Numbered from the stretch's first letter, positions 36,619 to 46,411 are shown. The stretch: 64,000 nucleotides of DNA from WHSW01 sp963759295 (GCA_963759295.1 CAVWYT010000011.1:372001-436000), one strand, 5' to 3'. Made by a program: numbers and translations. Notes: generated by a model not told the origin, from the sequence alone.

Positions 36619-37999
36619 ATGATCGTGCGACGCGCGGCCGCGCTCGCGCTGATCGCACCGATGCCGTGGCTCGCCACGGCCGCGACCGCGCACGCCGATT
36701 TCACCCCGGGGGCGCCCGGGCTGGGCGACCCCTTCTTCCCGCGCGCCGGCAACGGCGGCTACGACGTCTCCAAGTACGACATCGCGCTCGACTACACCCC
36801 GAAGTCCAACCTGCTCGGCGGCCGCACGCGGCTGACCGCCACGGCGACCCAGGACCTGAGCAGCTTCGACCTCGATTACCGTGGCCCTCGGATCGGCTCG
36901 GTGAAGGTCGCGGGCGCGAAGGCCCGATTCGAGCGCGACGGCCAGGAGCTGGCGATCACGCCCGCGGCGCCGATCGCGAGCGGCACCGTGTTCACCGTCG
37001 CGGTCGAGTACCGAGGCCATCCTCACTACGTCCAGGACCCCGACGGATCGAAGGACGGATGGGTGCAGACCGACGACGGCGCCTTCGTGGTCGGCGAGCC
37101 CCAAGGGGCGCCGACCTGGTTTCCCTGCAACGACTATCCGACCGACAAGGCCCAGTTCTCGATCGAGGTCACGGTGCCCAAGGGGCTGAAGGCGATCGGC
37201 AACGGGCGTCTCGCGGAGGTCGACCGCCGCCGCCACCAGACCACGTGGCACTGGGTCGAGAAGCAGCCGATGGCGACCTACCTCGTCACCGCGAGCGTCG
37301 GAAGGTTCAAGCTCGAGCGCTCGACCGCCGCCGGCGTGAAGTCGGTGGTCGCCATGGATCCGCGGGTCGTGAAAAAGTCGCGTTCCGCGCTCGGCGAAGC
37401 TGCCGAAGATCATCAAGCTGTTCAGATCGCTGTACGGGCCTTACCCGTTCGGCGACACCGGCGCAGTCGTCGATCACGCCCCCCAGGTGGGCTACGCGCT
37501 CGAGACCCAGACCCGCCCAAGCTTCGACCGCCCGGTCGACGACGTCACCCTCGCGCATGAGACCTCGCACCAGTGGTTCGGTGACAGCGTCAGCCTCCAG
37601 AGCTGGCCGCAGATGTGGCTCAACGAGGGCTTCGCCACCTGGTCGGAGTGGCGCTGGACGCAGGCCCAAGGCGGACTGACAACCGCTCGGCAGTTCCGCG
37701 AGCTCAAGCGCGAGCCCGCGAGCCGCAAGCAGCTCTGGGGTCCGCCCCCGGCCGTGATTCCGAGCCCGGAGAAGCTCTTCGCGACCTCGGTCTACGTCCG
37801 CGGCGCGATGGCGCTCGAGGCGCTGCGCCAGCGGGTCGGCGACCAGGCGTTCTACGCGACCATGCGCACCTGGGCGACCGAGCACGCCTACGGCAACGCG
37901 ACGATCGAGGAGTTCATCGCGCTGGCCGAGGCGCAATCCGGACAGCCGCTCGACTCGCTGTTCGAGACCTGGCTCTACGAGGTCGGCAAGCCAATTTGA
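36619..37999 (+). CDS. M1-family zinc metallopeptidase, exported, +1 shift near 37396
   Basis: A signal peptide spans residues 1-27 (MIVRRAAALALIAPMPWLA to AHA). A beta-rich N-terminal domain includes YDVSKYDIALDYTP and APTWFPCNDYPTDKA. One base is skipped near 37396 (ggc-[g]-aag) before KLPKIIKLFRSLYG. The catalytic domain has HETSHQWFGDSV (HExxH) and LNEGFATWSEW (third ligand Glu), and lacks the long C-terminal region of full aminopeptidase N. The inferred length is about 459 residues. It is an extracytoplasmic peptidase; a link to the polyphosphate genes is only positional. GTG 36604 is an alternative start. Confidence 0.83.
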
Positions 38000-38093
38000 G
38001 CCGCCGTTCGGGCGGCGCCACGGCAAGCCTCAGCCCAGCCCGGTTTCGCGAGCCGGCCCGAGCGCGACGCGGCTGTAGCCTGTCGGCGAGGCC

Positions 38094-40271
38094 GTGAGCA
38101 CGTTCGAGACCCAAACTCCGACCGTTACCGGCGTCGAGGAGACGCCGGCCGCCGTGGCCGCCCTCGGCGCCTCCGATCTCGAGCGGCCCGAGCTCTACTT
38201 CAACCGCGAGCTCTCCTGGCTCGACTTCAACGACCGCGTCCTCCAGCTCGCCGAGGATCCGTCGGTGCCGCTGCTCGAGCGGGCGAAGTTCGCGGCGATC
38301 TGGGAGTCCAACCTCGACGAGTTCTTCATGGTCCGGGTCCCGAACCTCCAGGATCAGGTCGAGGCCGGGACGCCCGGGCGCGGCGCCGACGGGATGAGCC
38401 CCGCCGCGCAGCTGGCCGCGATCCACAGCCGTGTCGCGAGCCAGCGCGCGCGCGTCTCCGGTTGCTTCGAGCGCGAGCTGCGCCCGACGCTCGCGGAGCA
38501 CGGGATCCGGATGATCTCGGTCGAGCAGGCTTCCGCGGAGGAGCGCCACGAGCTCGATCAGCTGTTCGAGCGACAGGTGTTCCCTGTGCTCACCCCGCTG
38601 GTGATCGGCCGCGGCCGCCCGTTTCCCTACATCTCCAACCTCTCCCTCTCGCTGGCCGTCGTCCTCTTCGACCCCGAGAAGGAGAACCAGATCCTGGCCC
38701 GCGTCAAGGTGCCGAAGGAGCTGCTGGGACGGTTCTTGAGCGTCGGCAACGGGAGCGGGACGACGCTGGTGCCGCTCGACGCGCTGATCGCCGGGCACCT
38801 CGGCTCGTTGTTCCCGGGGATGCAGGTGATCGAGCACTCGCTCTTCCGCGTCACCCGCGACACCGACTACGACGTCTCCGACGAGGCGGACGACGTCCTC
38901 CAGGCGGTCGAGGAGGAGCTCCGTCGCCGGCGCTTCGGCGAGCTCGTGCGGCTCGAGGTGGATGCGGCGATGAGCCCGCGGCTTCGCGACCAGTTGGTCA
39001 GCGCGCTCGGCGTCTCCGACGACGAGGTCTACGACGTCGACGGTCTGCTCGACCTCTCCGACCTCTGGGACCTCGTCGGGCTGACGGGCCACAAGGAGCT
39101 GCGTGATCCGCCGTTCACGCCGGTGACGCCGCCGCGGCTGATCTTCGGGGAGGACGGCAAGGAGGGCAACGTGTTCACCGCGATCCGCGAGGCCGACCTG
39201 TTGGTCCACCACCCCTATGACTCGTTCACCTCCTCGGTCGAGAGGTTCGTCAACCAGGCGGTCGCCGACCCGAACGTGTTGGCGATCAAGCAGACCGTGT
39301 ACCGGACGAGCGCCGATTCGCCGCTGGTCCCGGGGTTGATCGACGCCGCCGAGCGCGGCAAGCAGGCTGTCTGCATGGTTGAGCTCAAGGCGCGCTTCGA
39401 CGAGCGCGCCAACATCAGCTGGGCGAAGAAGCTCGAGCAGGCGGGCGTCCATGTCGTCTACGGGATCCCGGCGCTGAAGACGCACGTCAAGTGCGTGCTC
39501 GTCGTGCGCCGTGAGGGCGACGGCGTGCGCCACTACGTGCACATCGGCACCGGCAACTACAACCCGAAGACCGCCCGCATCTACACCGACCTGGGGCTGT
39601 TCACCTGCGATCAGGAGATCGGCGCCGACATCGCGGAGATGTTCAACTCGCTGACCGGTTACGCCCGCCCGCGCAGCTACCGCAAGGTTCTCGTCGCCCC
39701 GTTCAACCTCCAGAAGGGCATCCTCGAGGAGATCGATCGCACGATCGGCTCGCACTCCGAGCGGACCCCGGCGCGGATCCGGCTGAAGATGAACTCGCTG
39801 CTCGACGCGCCCTCGATCCGGGCGCTGTACCGCGCTTCGCAGGCGGGCGTCGACGTGCAGCTCAACGTCCGCGGGATCTGCGCGCTGCGTCCGGGCGTGC
39901 CCGGGGTCTCGGACAAGATCACCGTGACCTCGGTCGTCGACCGCTTCCTCGAGCACTCGCGGATCTACTCGTTCGAGCGCCACGGCGAGCCGGAGAGCGT
40001 CTATATCGGTTCCGCCGACCTCATGCCTCGCAATCTCTACAACCGGGTCGAGCTCGTGACGCCGGTCAGCGACGCGAAGGTCCGCGCCGAGCTCGTCGAC
40101 GTGCTCGACCGCTCGCTGGCGGACAACACGAACTCCTGGGAGCTGGCCGAGGACGGCCGCTGGACACGCAGGCGGCCCGACGGCAGCCCGCGCAGCGTCC
40201 AGCGCGAGCTGATCGAGCGTCACATCGAGCGCGCCGCCTCAGGCGCCGCGGTCGAGACGCCGGTCGTCTAG
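38094..40271 (+). CDS. ppk: Polyphosphate kinase PPK1
   Basis: This 725-residue enzyme reversibly makes polyphosphate from ATP. The N-terminal domain opens YFNRELSWLDFNDRVLQLA. The catalytic domains include AIKQTVYRTSADSPLV, MVELKARFDERANI and HVKCVLVVRREGDGVRHYVH. The autophosphorylated His is in the HIGTGNYNPKTARIYTD region. RIYSFERHGEPESVYIGSADLMPRNL is near the C terminus. Length is normal. It completes a local set of ppk, ppx and CHAD genes, all on the plus strand downstream of pst-phoU. Confidence 0.96.
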   Translation: MSTFETQTPTVTGVEETPAAVAALGASDLERPELYFNRELSWLDFNDRVLQLAEDPSVPLLERAKFAAIWESNLDEFFMVRVPNLQDQVEAGTPGRGADGMSPAAQLAAIHSRVASQRARVSGCFERELRPTLAEHGIRMISVEQASAEERHELDQLFERQVFPVLTPLVIGRGRPFPYISNLSLSLAVVLFDPEKENQILARVKVPKELLGRFLSVGNGSGTTLVPLDALIAGHLGSLFPGMQVIEHSLFRVTRDTDYDVSDEADDVLQAVEEELRRRRFGELVRLEVDAAMSPRLRDQLVSALGVSDDEVYDVDGLLDLSDLWDLVGLTGHKELRDPPFTPVTPPRLIFGEDGKEGNVFTAIREADLLVHHPYDSFTSSVERFVNQAVADPNVLAIKQTVYRTSADSPLVPGLIDAAERGKQAVCMVELKARFDERANISWAKKLEQAGVHVVYGIPALKTHVKCVLVVRREGDGVRHYVHIGTGNYNPKTARIYTDLGLFTCDQEIGADIAEMFNSLTGYARPRSYRKVLVAPFNLQKGILEEIDRTIGSHSERTPARIRLKMNSLLDAPSIRALYRASQAGVDVQLNVRGICALRPGVPGVSDKITVTSVVDRFLEHSRIYSFERHGEPESVYIGSADLMPRNLYNRVELVTPVSDAKVRAELVDVLDRSLADNTNSWELAEDGRWTRRRPDGSPRSVQRELIERHIERAASGAAVETPVV

Positions 40272-40296
40272 CCCGGGCGTCGACGAGCCTCCGGCG

Positions 40297-41694
40297 ATGC
40301 CCGAGCGGCACACCGCCTCCGGATACTGGCTCGAGGAGGCGCCGCCGGTGGCGCCCGCGCCGTTGCTCGAGGGCGACCAGAGCGCCGACGTTCTCGTCGT
40401 CGGCGGCGGTTACACGGGCCTGTGGGCGGCGTGGCATATCAAGCGGCTCGACCCCGCGGCGCGCGTGGTCGTCTGCGAGAGCGGCCGCTGCGGGGAGGGG
40501 CCCAGCGGTCGCAACGGCGGCTTCGTCAACGGGCTCTGGTTCAGCCTTCCCAGCCTTCGTCGGCGGTTCGGCGACCAGGCGGCGATCGCCGTCGCGCGCG
40601 CGGCGCAGCGGTCGGTCGACGAGATCGGCGAGTTCTGCGCCGAGCAGGGAGTCGACGCCTGGTACCGACAGGCGGGATACCTCCAGGTCTCCACGGCGCC
40701 CGGCTGGGACGGGGCCTGGGACGAGGCGCTCGCCTCGTGCGTGGCGCTCGACGAGCCTGATGCCTGCACCGCCCTCGACGCCGCCGAGGTCGAGCGTCGC
40801 TGCGCCTCGCCGATCTTTCGCGGCGGGGCGTTCTACCCCGGCGCCGCGACCGTGCAGCCGGCGCGCCTCGCCCGCGGCCTTGCCGCCCGGGTCCGCGAAA
40901 GCGGGATCACCGTGTTCGAGCGCAGCGCGATCGGGCGGGTGCGGCGCCGCGGCGAGGAGATCATCGCCGAGGGGGAGCGCGGCCGAGTTCGGGCGAAGAC
41001 GGCGGTTCTGGCGACCGGCGGCGCGATCGCGGGGATCGCGGGGATGCGACGGCGGCTGACCCTGACCTCGAGTCACATCGTGATCACCGAGCCGGTCGGA
41101 GACCTGCTCGAGGAGATCGGCTGGACCGGCGGTGAGTGCATCACCGACTCGCGGGCGATGATCCACTACTTCCGAACCACTCCCGACGGCCGGATCGCGT
41201 TCGGCTGGGGCGCGGGCCGGGTCAGCTTCGCTGCCCGCACCCGGGGCCGCGCCGAGATCGACCCCACGGTGATCGCCGAGGTCGAGCGCCATCTGCTGCG
41301 CTTCTTCCCCGGCCTCACCGGGCGTCGGATCGCGCACGGCTGGGGAGGGCCGATCGACGTGTCGCCGAGTCACCTGCCGCAGATCGCAGAGCTCGAGCCG
41401 GGCGTGCACTGCGCCTTCGGCTACACGGGCCACGGCGTCGGCCCGTCGCAGCTGCTGGGTCGGTCGCTCGCGTCGCTGGCGCTCGATCGCCGTGACGACG
41501 CCAGCCGCCTCGCCTTCGTCGACCCGCCGCCGCTCCGCGTCCCCCCGGAGCCGTTCAGGTTCGTCGGCGGCTCGATAATCCGCCGCGCGATCATGCGCAA
41601 GGAGGACGCCGGCGAGCGCGCCGAGCGGCCGGGGCTCGCGACGCGGATCCTCGCCGGGATCCCTGAGCGGATCGGGATTCACGTCGGTCGCTGA
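40297..41694 (+). CDS. FAD-dependent amine/amino-acid oxidoreductase (DAO family, PuuB-like)
   Basis: The 465-residue protein has the FAD motif VLVVGGGYTGLWAAWHI, then ESGRCGEGPSGRNGGFVNG typical of gamma-glutamylputrescine oxidase and related DAO enzymes. The C-terminal FAD contact is CAFGYTGHGVGPSQLLGR. It oxidises an amine or amino acid to an imine. A polyamine substrate is suggested only by the neighbouring transport and aldehyde dehydrogenase genes. It lies 26 bp after ppk. Confidence 0.82.
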   Translation: MPERHTASGYWLEEAPPVAPAPLLEGDQSADVLVVGGGYTGLWAAWHIKRLDPAARVVVCESGRCGEGPSGRNGGFVNGLWFSLPSLRRRFGDQAAIAVARAAQRSVDEIGEFCAEQGVDAWYRQAGYLQVSTAPGWDGAWDEALASCVALDEPDACTALDAAEVERRCASPIFRGGAFYPGAATVQPARLARGLAARVRESGITVFERSAIGRVRRRGEEIIAEGERGRVRAKTAVLATGGAIAGIAGMRRRLTLTSSHIVITEPVGDLLEEIGWTGGECITDSRAMIHYFRTTPDGRIAFGWGAGRVSFAARTRGRAEIDPTVIAEVERHLLRFFPGLTGRRIAHGWGGPIDVSPSHLPQIAELEPGVHCAFGYTGHGVGPSQLLGRSLASLALDRRDDASRLAFVDPPPLRVPPEPFRFVGGSIIRRAIMRKEDAGERAERPGLATRILAGIPERIGIHVGR

Positions 41695-41748
41695 GGCATC
41701 TGTGGGCCGCTCGCGGGCCAGCCCGCCCGGTCTCGCGGCAGGCCGGCG

Positions 41749-42270
41749 TCAGCCGCCGGCCCACCGGGTCTCGGCGCCCTTCCGCGCCGCGGTCGGGGCC
41801 AGCCCCAGGCGTCGGGCGACGGCGATTGAGGCGCGGTTGTGCGGATCGATGTACGCGCTGAACGTGGCGACGTCCACCGTCCGCAGCCACGCGATCACCG
41901 CGGCCGCGGCCTCGGCCGCCAGCCCGGCTCCACGGTCCCGCGAGGCGATCACCCAGGCGAGCTCCGCGTCGAGGCCTCGATCGCCGGCGCTCAGCGTCGC
42001 CTGAATGAAGCCGGCCGGCCGGCCCTCGGCGCGCAGCCGCAGCACCCAGTTCAACCAGCCGCGGCAGCCGTCTGGCGACACCCCGCGCGCCCGGCGCGCG
42101 TAGCTGAGCTCGAGCTCGGCCACCGACGGTGGCGAGCCTCCCGTGTACCGGTAGACCGTCGGGTCGGCGAGCACAGGCGCCATCTCACGCGCGTGGTCGG
42201 CTCGCAGCGGCTCGAGGCTCAGCCGCTCGGTCAGCATCGGCTCGGCCCTCGGCCAGCTCGCATCCGACAT
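41749..42270 (-). CDS. GNAT-family acetyltransferase (RimJ/RimL type)
   Basis: This 173-residue acetyltransferase has TERLSLEPLRADHAREM at the start. The acetyl-CoA loop is RDRGAGLAAEAAAAVIAWL (relaxed Q/RxxGxG/A form), and the last part reads FSAYIDPHNRASIAVARRLGL. It may acetylate an amine, antibiotic or protein N terminus, and the substrate is unknown. It is divergent from dinB. Confidence 0.85.
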   Translation of the reverse strand: MSDASWPRAEPMLTERLSLEPLRADHAREMAPVLADPTVYRYTGGSPPSVAELELSYARRARGVSPDGCRGWLNWVLRLRAEGRPAGFIQATLSAGDRGLDAELAWVIASRDRGAGLAAEAAAAVIAWLRTVDVATFSAYIDPHNRASIAVARRLGLAPTAARKGAETRWAGG

Positions 42271-42334
42271 TCCCTGAGGGTCTCAGCTTGCCCGGCGCCG
42301 TGGACCCGGCCGCAGCGGGGCCTACGATGCCTTG

Positions 42335-43408
42335 GTGGCCGCGCGTCGCACGATCGCCCACCTCGACATGGACGCGTTCTACGTCGCGGTCGAGCTGCTG
42401 CGGCGGCCGGAGCTGCGCGGCAAACCGGTAATCGTCGCCGGGCGCGGGCCACGGGCGGTGGTCACCACGGCCTCCTATGAGGCGCGCCCGTTCGGGGTCG
42501 GCTCGGCGATCCCGGTCGCCCACGCGAGGCGCCGCTGTCCCGAGCTGGTGCATCTGCCGGTCGACATGGCGCACTACCGGCAGCGCTCCGGCGAGGTGAT
42601 GGCGCTGGTCGCCGAGCTCGACGTCCCGACCCAGCGGGTCTCGCTCGACGAGGTCTACCTGGACCTCTCCGGGCTTCCGGATCCGGTGGCGCGGATGAGC
42701 GGCCTCGTGCGCGCGATCCGCGAGCGCCTCGAGCTCGACGCCTCGTTGGGGATCGGGCCCAACAAGCTGGTCGCCAAGGTCGCCTCCGACGCCGAGAAGC
42801 CGCGTGGCTTCGTCGTCCTCACCCGCGTGCAGGCCGCGCGGCGGTTCGCCGACCAGCCGCCGCGGCTGATCCCGGGAGTGGGTCCGAAGACGGCGGAGCG
42901 CCTCGCCGAGATCGGGATCGAGACGATCGGGGCCCTGCAGCGCCATCCCAAGGACGACCTCGTGCGCCGCTTCGGGCCGAGCCACGGCGCGGCGCTCCAC
43001 GACCGGGCTCACTTCCGCGACGACTCGCCGGTCGCCGACGGCGAGGTCAAGTCGCAGTCGGTCGAGACGACCTTCGACTACGACATCTCGGACCTCGACC
43101 GGCTCGGGGGCATCCTCGCCGAGCAGTCGAGGCGACTCGCCGACGGGCTTCGCAAGCGCGGCCTCGCCGGACGGACGATCGCGATCAAGGTCCGCCTCGA
43201 CGACTGGACGACGGTGACCCGGGCGCAGACGATCGCCGCGCCGACGAACGATCCGGGGTTGATCGAGGCGACCGCCCGCGAGCTCTTGCGAGCCTACGAT
43301 CCGCCGCGCCCCGTGCGGCTGCTCGGGGTTCGCGTCGCCTCATTCGGCGACCCCGAGCCGCGCGCCGCCGCCGGCCCGCAGGCGCTGACCCTGCTACCCG
43401 CCGCCTGA
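42335..43408 (+). CDS. dinB: DNA polymerase IV (DinB)
   Basis: The ~357-residue Y-family translesion polymerase has IAHLDMDAFYVAVE (catalytic Asp pair), VTTASYEARPFGVGSAIP, VSLDEVYLDLSG (third acidic residues) and SLGIGPNKLVAKVASD. The helix-hairpin-helix PGVGPKTAERLAEIG and the little-finger domain follow. It lacks an obvious C-terminal clamp-binding QLxLF peptide, ending ALTLLPAA. GTG 42335 was chosen over TTG 42332. No LexA box was recognised upstream. Confidence 0.93.
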   Translation: MAARRTIAHLDMDAFYVAVELLRRPELRGKPVIVAGRGPRAVVTTASYEARPFGVGSAIPVAHARRRCPELVHLPVDMAHYRQRSGEVMALVAELDVPTQRVSLDEVYLDLSGLPDPVARMSGLVRAIRERLELDASLGIGPNKLVAKVASDAEKPRGFVVLTRVQAARRFADQPPRLIPGVGPKTAERLAEIGIETIGALQRHPKDDLVRRFGPSHGAALHDRAHFRDDSPVADGEVKSQSVETTFDYDISDLDRLGGILAEQSRRLADGLRKRGLAGRTIAIKVRLDDWTTVTRAQTIAAPTNDPGLIEATARELLRAYDPPRPVRLLGVRVASFGDPEPRAAAGPQALTLLPAA

Positions 43409-43411
43409 CGA

Positions 43412-43588
43412 TCACTGGCGGCTGGTCAGATGCCAGCCGCCGCAGAGATCACAGTGATAGATGCCGAGCCGGCGGCCCTCCATCCGGGCGCGGTAGGCCG
43501 CGTCGTCGGCCTCGCGCTCGGTCTCGAAGCGGCGCTTTCGCCGGCACGCCTGAATCGCGTTCGCGGCCGGGATGCGCTCCTCGGGCAT
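43412..43588 (-). CDS. Small zinc-ribbon-like protein, 58 residues
   Basis: The minus-strand frame reads from ATG 43588 (MPEERIPAANAIQACRRKRRF) to TGA 43412. It has a charged helix (ETEREADDAAYRARMEG) and a C-terminal YHCDLCGGWHLTSRQ carrying CX2C flanked by two His. This resembles small knuckle proteins found near phage or restriction genes. Its function is unknown. It is convergent with dinB, 3 bp away, and is followed on the same strand by a small membrane protein. Confidence 0.6.
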   Translation of the reverse strand: MPEERIPAANAIQACRRKRRFETEREADDAAYRARMEGRRLGIYHCDLCGGWHLTSRQ

Positions 43589-43590
43589 CG

Positions 43591-43782
43591 CTACAGGATG
43601 CCGAACACGAGCGCGTAGAAGACGACGCCGGCGATCGTCGCGCCGATCAGCGCCGTCGCCGCCTCGCGATCGTCGCGCGACAGGAACAGCAGCGTGCCGA
43701 CGACACCGACCAGCGGCAGCAGGAAGGATCCCACCGAGGCGGCGAGGATCGTGTTGCGGCGCTTGCGCTGCTCGTCGGTCAC
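43591..43782 (-). CDS. Small two-helix membrane protein
   Basis: The 63-residue protein has a basic N terminus (MTDEQRKRRN) and two hydrophobic helices, at about residues 12-33 and 42-63, with a charged turn (SRDDREAA). Function is unknown. Its start overlaps the esterase stop by 4 bp, so it is the downstream partner of that gene. Confidence 0.65.
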   Translation of the reverse strand: MTDEQRKRRNTILAASVGSFLLPLVGVVGTLLFLSRDDREAATALIGATIAGVVFYALVFGIL

Positions 43783-44843
43783 CGGCTATCCGACAGCGCG
43801 ATCACGAGCTCGCGCACCGCGCCCGGATAGCGCCAGGTGATCCCGCCGTGTCGGCCGTCGAAGAGCTCGAGCGTGTGATCGACGCCGAGCTTCTCCAGCG
43901 CCCCGGCGAACGCCCGGGCGCCGAGGTCGAGGAAGTACTCGTCGGACTTGCCGGCGTCGAGGTAGATGCGGCGCATCGAGCGCAGCGCCTCGCCGTGGCC
44001 CGGCGCCATCCGAACCGGGTCGCGGGCGAGCCATCGCTCCCAGACCTCGTCGATCAGGCGTCCGGTCTCGATCTCATACGGCAGCAGGGCCTTGCCCGGG
44101 CGGTCGGGGTCGGGCGAGTAGCAGGCCGCGTACGCGTAGTCCTCCAGCGGCCGCGCGAACCGGGCGAAGTCGAACCCGTCGGCCTCGGCGAGCCGCTCGA
44201 AGAAGACCTCGAGCGAGCCCGCGAACTCGTCGCGCAGCACCCGGGCCGTTTCGCGAAATCCGGGCGCGTAGCAGACCTCGAACAGCGCGTCGCCGGCGTG
44301 CGAGGCGAGCGCACCGAAGACGTCGGGGCGCATCATCGGCACCACCATCGCCCCGTAGCCGCCCGACGACTTGCCGGTCAGGCCACGGTGGTCGCGATCG
44401 GCGGCGGTCGGGTAGCGCCCGTCGATGTACGGGACCACCTCGTCGCAGAGGTAGTCCTGGTAGCGGCCGGTGCTGGTCGAGTTGAGGAACTGCGAGCCTC
44501 CATACGTGGTCCAGCAGTCGACGAAGACGACGATCGCCGCGGGGCAGTCGCCGCCGGCGAACATCGCGTCGATCCGCTCGATCACCGTCGGCTCGAACGC
44601 GTCGCGATTTCCAAGCATGTCGAGCTGGCCGGTGAATCCCTGGATGAAGTAGACGGTTGGCAACGGCTTCGGATGGTCGAGCTCGACGCCGGGCGAGCGG
44701 TAGACGTAGAGCGGTCGCGTCGTCGGATCGCCGAGCGGGTTGGCCTCGAGCAGCTCGGACTCGACCGCGAGCGAATCCAGCGTCCCGTCCAACGGCCGCT
44801 GCCACGGGACGCCGACCGGGCCCTCGACCTCGCGCAGGCTCAT
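43779..44843 (-). CDS. Alpha/beta-hydrolase, putative esterase (enterochelin esterase/EstA-like)
   Basis: This 354-residue protein has the nucleophile elbow GLTGKSSGGYGAM (Ser in GKSSG). A Gly-rich oxyanion region is YFIQGFTGQLDML, and the catalytic His is in DGRHGGITWRYPG. The acid is probably in LELFD, just before it. It hydrolyses an ester of unknown nature. ATG 44843 (MSLREVEGPVG) is preferred because upstream residues are low-complexity. It lies just downstream of the aldehyde dehydrogenase gene and may be cotranscribed. Confidence 0.82.
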   Translation of the reverse strand: MSLREVEGPVGVPWQRPLDGTLDSLAVESELLEANPLGDPTTRPLYVYRSPGVELDHPKPLPTVYFIQGFTGQLDMLGNRDAFEPTVIERIDAMFAGGDCPAAIVVFVDCWTTYGGSQFLNSTSTGRYQDYLCDEVVPYIDGRYPTAADRDHRGLTGKSSGGYGAMVVPMMRPDVFGALASHAGDALFEVCYAPGFRETARVLRDEFAGSLEVFFERLAEADGFDFARFARPLEDYAYAACYSPDPDRPGKALLPYEIETGRLIDEVWERWLARDPVRMAPGHGEALRSMRRIYLDAGKSDEYFLDLGARAFAGALEKLGVDHTLELFDGRHGGITWRYPGAVRELVIALSDSR

Positions 44844-44862
44844 CGGCCGCGCGCCGCTCGGC

Positions 44863-46365
44863 TCACGCACCCGCCCCCTCGCGCGGCGACCGGTCCGCGC
44901 TGCTGTACGGGTACCACCAGTCCTTGGGCGCGATCTCGGTCTCGATGTGGACGTGCTTGGTCTCCTGAAACGCCTCCAGCCCCTCACGGCCGAGCTCGCG
45001 CCCGAGGCCCGACTGCTTGAAGCCGCCGAACGGGCCCGCGTCGTTGTCGGTGAGCGGGTCGTTGAACCACACCGTTCCCGCCTTCAGCTCGCGCATGCAG
45101 CGGACCATCGTCTTCAGCTCGGAGGTGTAGACGTTCGCGCCGAGGCCGAACCGGGTCGAGTTGGCGAGCGCGATCGCCTCGTCCAGCGATCCGACCGGAA
45201 CCAGCGGGGCCACCGGGCCGAAGGTCTCCTCGCGCAGCAGCTCGGTCTCCGCCGGGGCCCCGGTGACCACGGTGGGGGCGAAGAAGTGACCGCGATCATG
45301 GCCCGCGCCATCGCCGCCGATCACGATCTCGGCGCCGGCGTCGACGGCCGCCGCGACCTGGGCGGCGACCTTCTCGCGCTGGGAGGCGGAGACCATCGGG
45401 CCGACGTCGGTGGCCGGATCCATCGGGTCACCGAGCACCAGCCCACGGGTGTGGTCGACGAACGCGGCCAGGTAGTCGTCATAGAGCTCGCCGGCGACGT
45501 AGAAGCGCTCCGCCGACGTGCACACCTGGCCGGCGTTCAGAAACGCGGCCCAGGCGCCCCCGCGCGCGGCGACGTCGAGCCGGTCGGCGACGTCGGCACA
45601 GACGATGAACGGATCCTTGCCGCCCATCTCGAGGTTGACGCGGGCGACGCGCTCGGCACACGCGGCGGCGATCCGCTTGCCGGTCTCGACCGAGCCGGTG
45701 AACGCGACGCACTCGACCCGCTGATCGGCGACGATCGCGGCGCCAACCTCGCCCGCACCGCAGAGCACGTTGACCACCCCTCCGGGAAGGTCCGAGAAGC
45801 AGTCGGCGGCGGCGAGCGTCGACAGCGGGGTCAGCTCCGAGGGCTTGCAGACGGTCGCGTTGCCGGCCGCGAGCGCCGGCGCGAGCTTCCAGGCGAGCAG
45901 CAGCAACGGGTAGTTCCAGGGCACGATGCAGGCGGTTACCCCGACCGGGTCCTTGACCACCATCGAAAGCTGGGTCGATTCGATCGACGGGATCACCCGC
46001 CCGCCCTCGTCGCGGCCGATCTCGGCGTAGTAGTCGAACGCCGCCGCGGTCCATCCGATCTCGTCCGAGTTCTCGATCAGCGGCTTGCCGCCCTCGAGGG
46101 TCATCAGCCGCGCGAGCTCGTCGGTGCGCTCGCGCAGGCGGCCCGCGACCTCGTGGAGCATCTCGCCACGCTCGACCGCGGGCGTCCGCTCCCAGGACCG
46201 CTGGGCATCGGTCGCGGCGGCGAGCGCGGCGTCCAGCTGGGCGTCCGAGGGTGCGCGCAGGGTCGCGACCCTCTCCTCGTTGTAGGGATTCTCCACCTCG
46301 AGCTTCACGCCCTCGCCCTCGACGCGCTCGCCGCCGATCACGAGCCGGGTCTCGATCTCGCCCAC
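44863..46365 (-). CDS. NAD(P)-dependent aldehyde dehydrogenase (aminoaldehyde/semialdehyde type)
   Basis: The ~500-residue enzyme from GTG 46365 (MGEIETRLVIGGERVEG) has PWNYPLLLLAWKLAPALAAG, the NAD-site motif FTGSVETGKRI and the catalytic Glu in NLEMGGKDPF. The catalytic Cys is in NAGQVCTSAERF, with EETFGPVAPL further on. It oxidises an aldehyde to the acid. Location between an amine oxidase and potABCD suggests an aminoaldehyde or succinate semialdehyde substrate. No Shine-Dalgarno is visible and a TATAGC-like element lies 16 bp upstream, so the message may be leaderless. Confidence 0.9.
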   Translation of the reverse strand: MGEIETRLVIGGERVEGEGVKLEVENPYNEERVATLRAPSDAQLDAALAAATDAQRSWERTPAVERGEMLHEVAGRLRERTDELARLMTLEGGKPLIENSDEIGWTAAAFDYYAEIGRDEGGRVIPSIESTQLSMVVKDPVGVTACIVPWNYPLLLLAWKLAPALAAGNATVCKPSELTPLSTLAAADCFSDLPGGVVNVLCGAGEVGAAIVADQRVECVAFTGSVETGKRIAAACAERVARVNLEMGGKDPFIVCADVADRLDVAARGGAWAAFLNAGQVCTSAERFYVAGELYDDYLAAFVDHTRGLVLGDPMDPATDVGPMVSASQREKVAAQVAAAVDAGAEIVIGGDGAGHDRGHFFAPTVVTGAPAETELLREETFGPVAPLVPVGSLDEAIALANSTRFGLGANVYTSELKTMVRCMRELKAGTVWFNDPLTDNDAGPFGGFKQSGLGRELGREGLEAFQETKHVHIETEIAPKDWWYPYSSADRSPREGAGA

Positions 46366-46411
46366 GATCGCGATGCTATACGCAGCGGTCGAGCGGGTAC
46401 CGTTGTCCGCA

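Noticed and set aside
37914..40223. A 769-codon minus-strand open frame
   Set aside because: It is the antisense shadow of ppk1, with low-complexity Arg/Asp/Leu composition and no recognisable domain.
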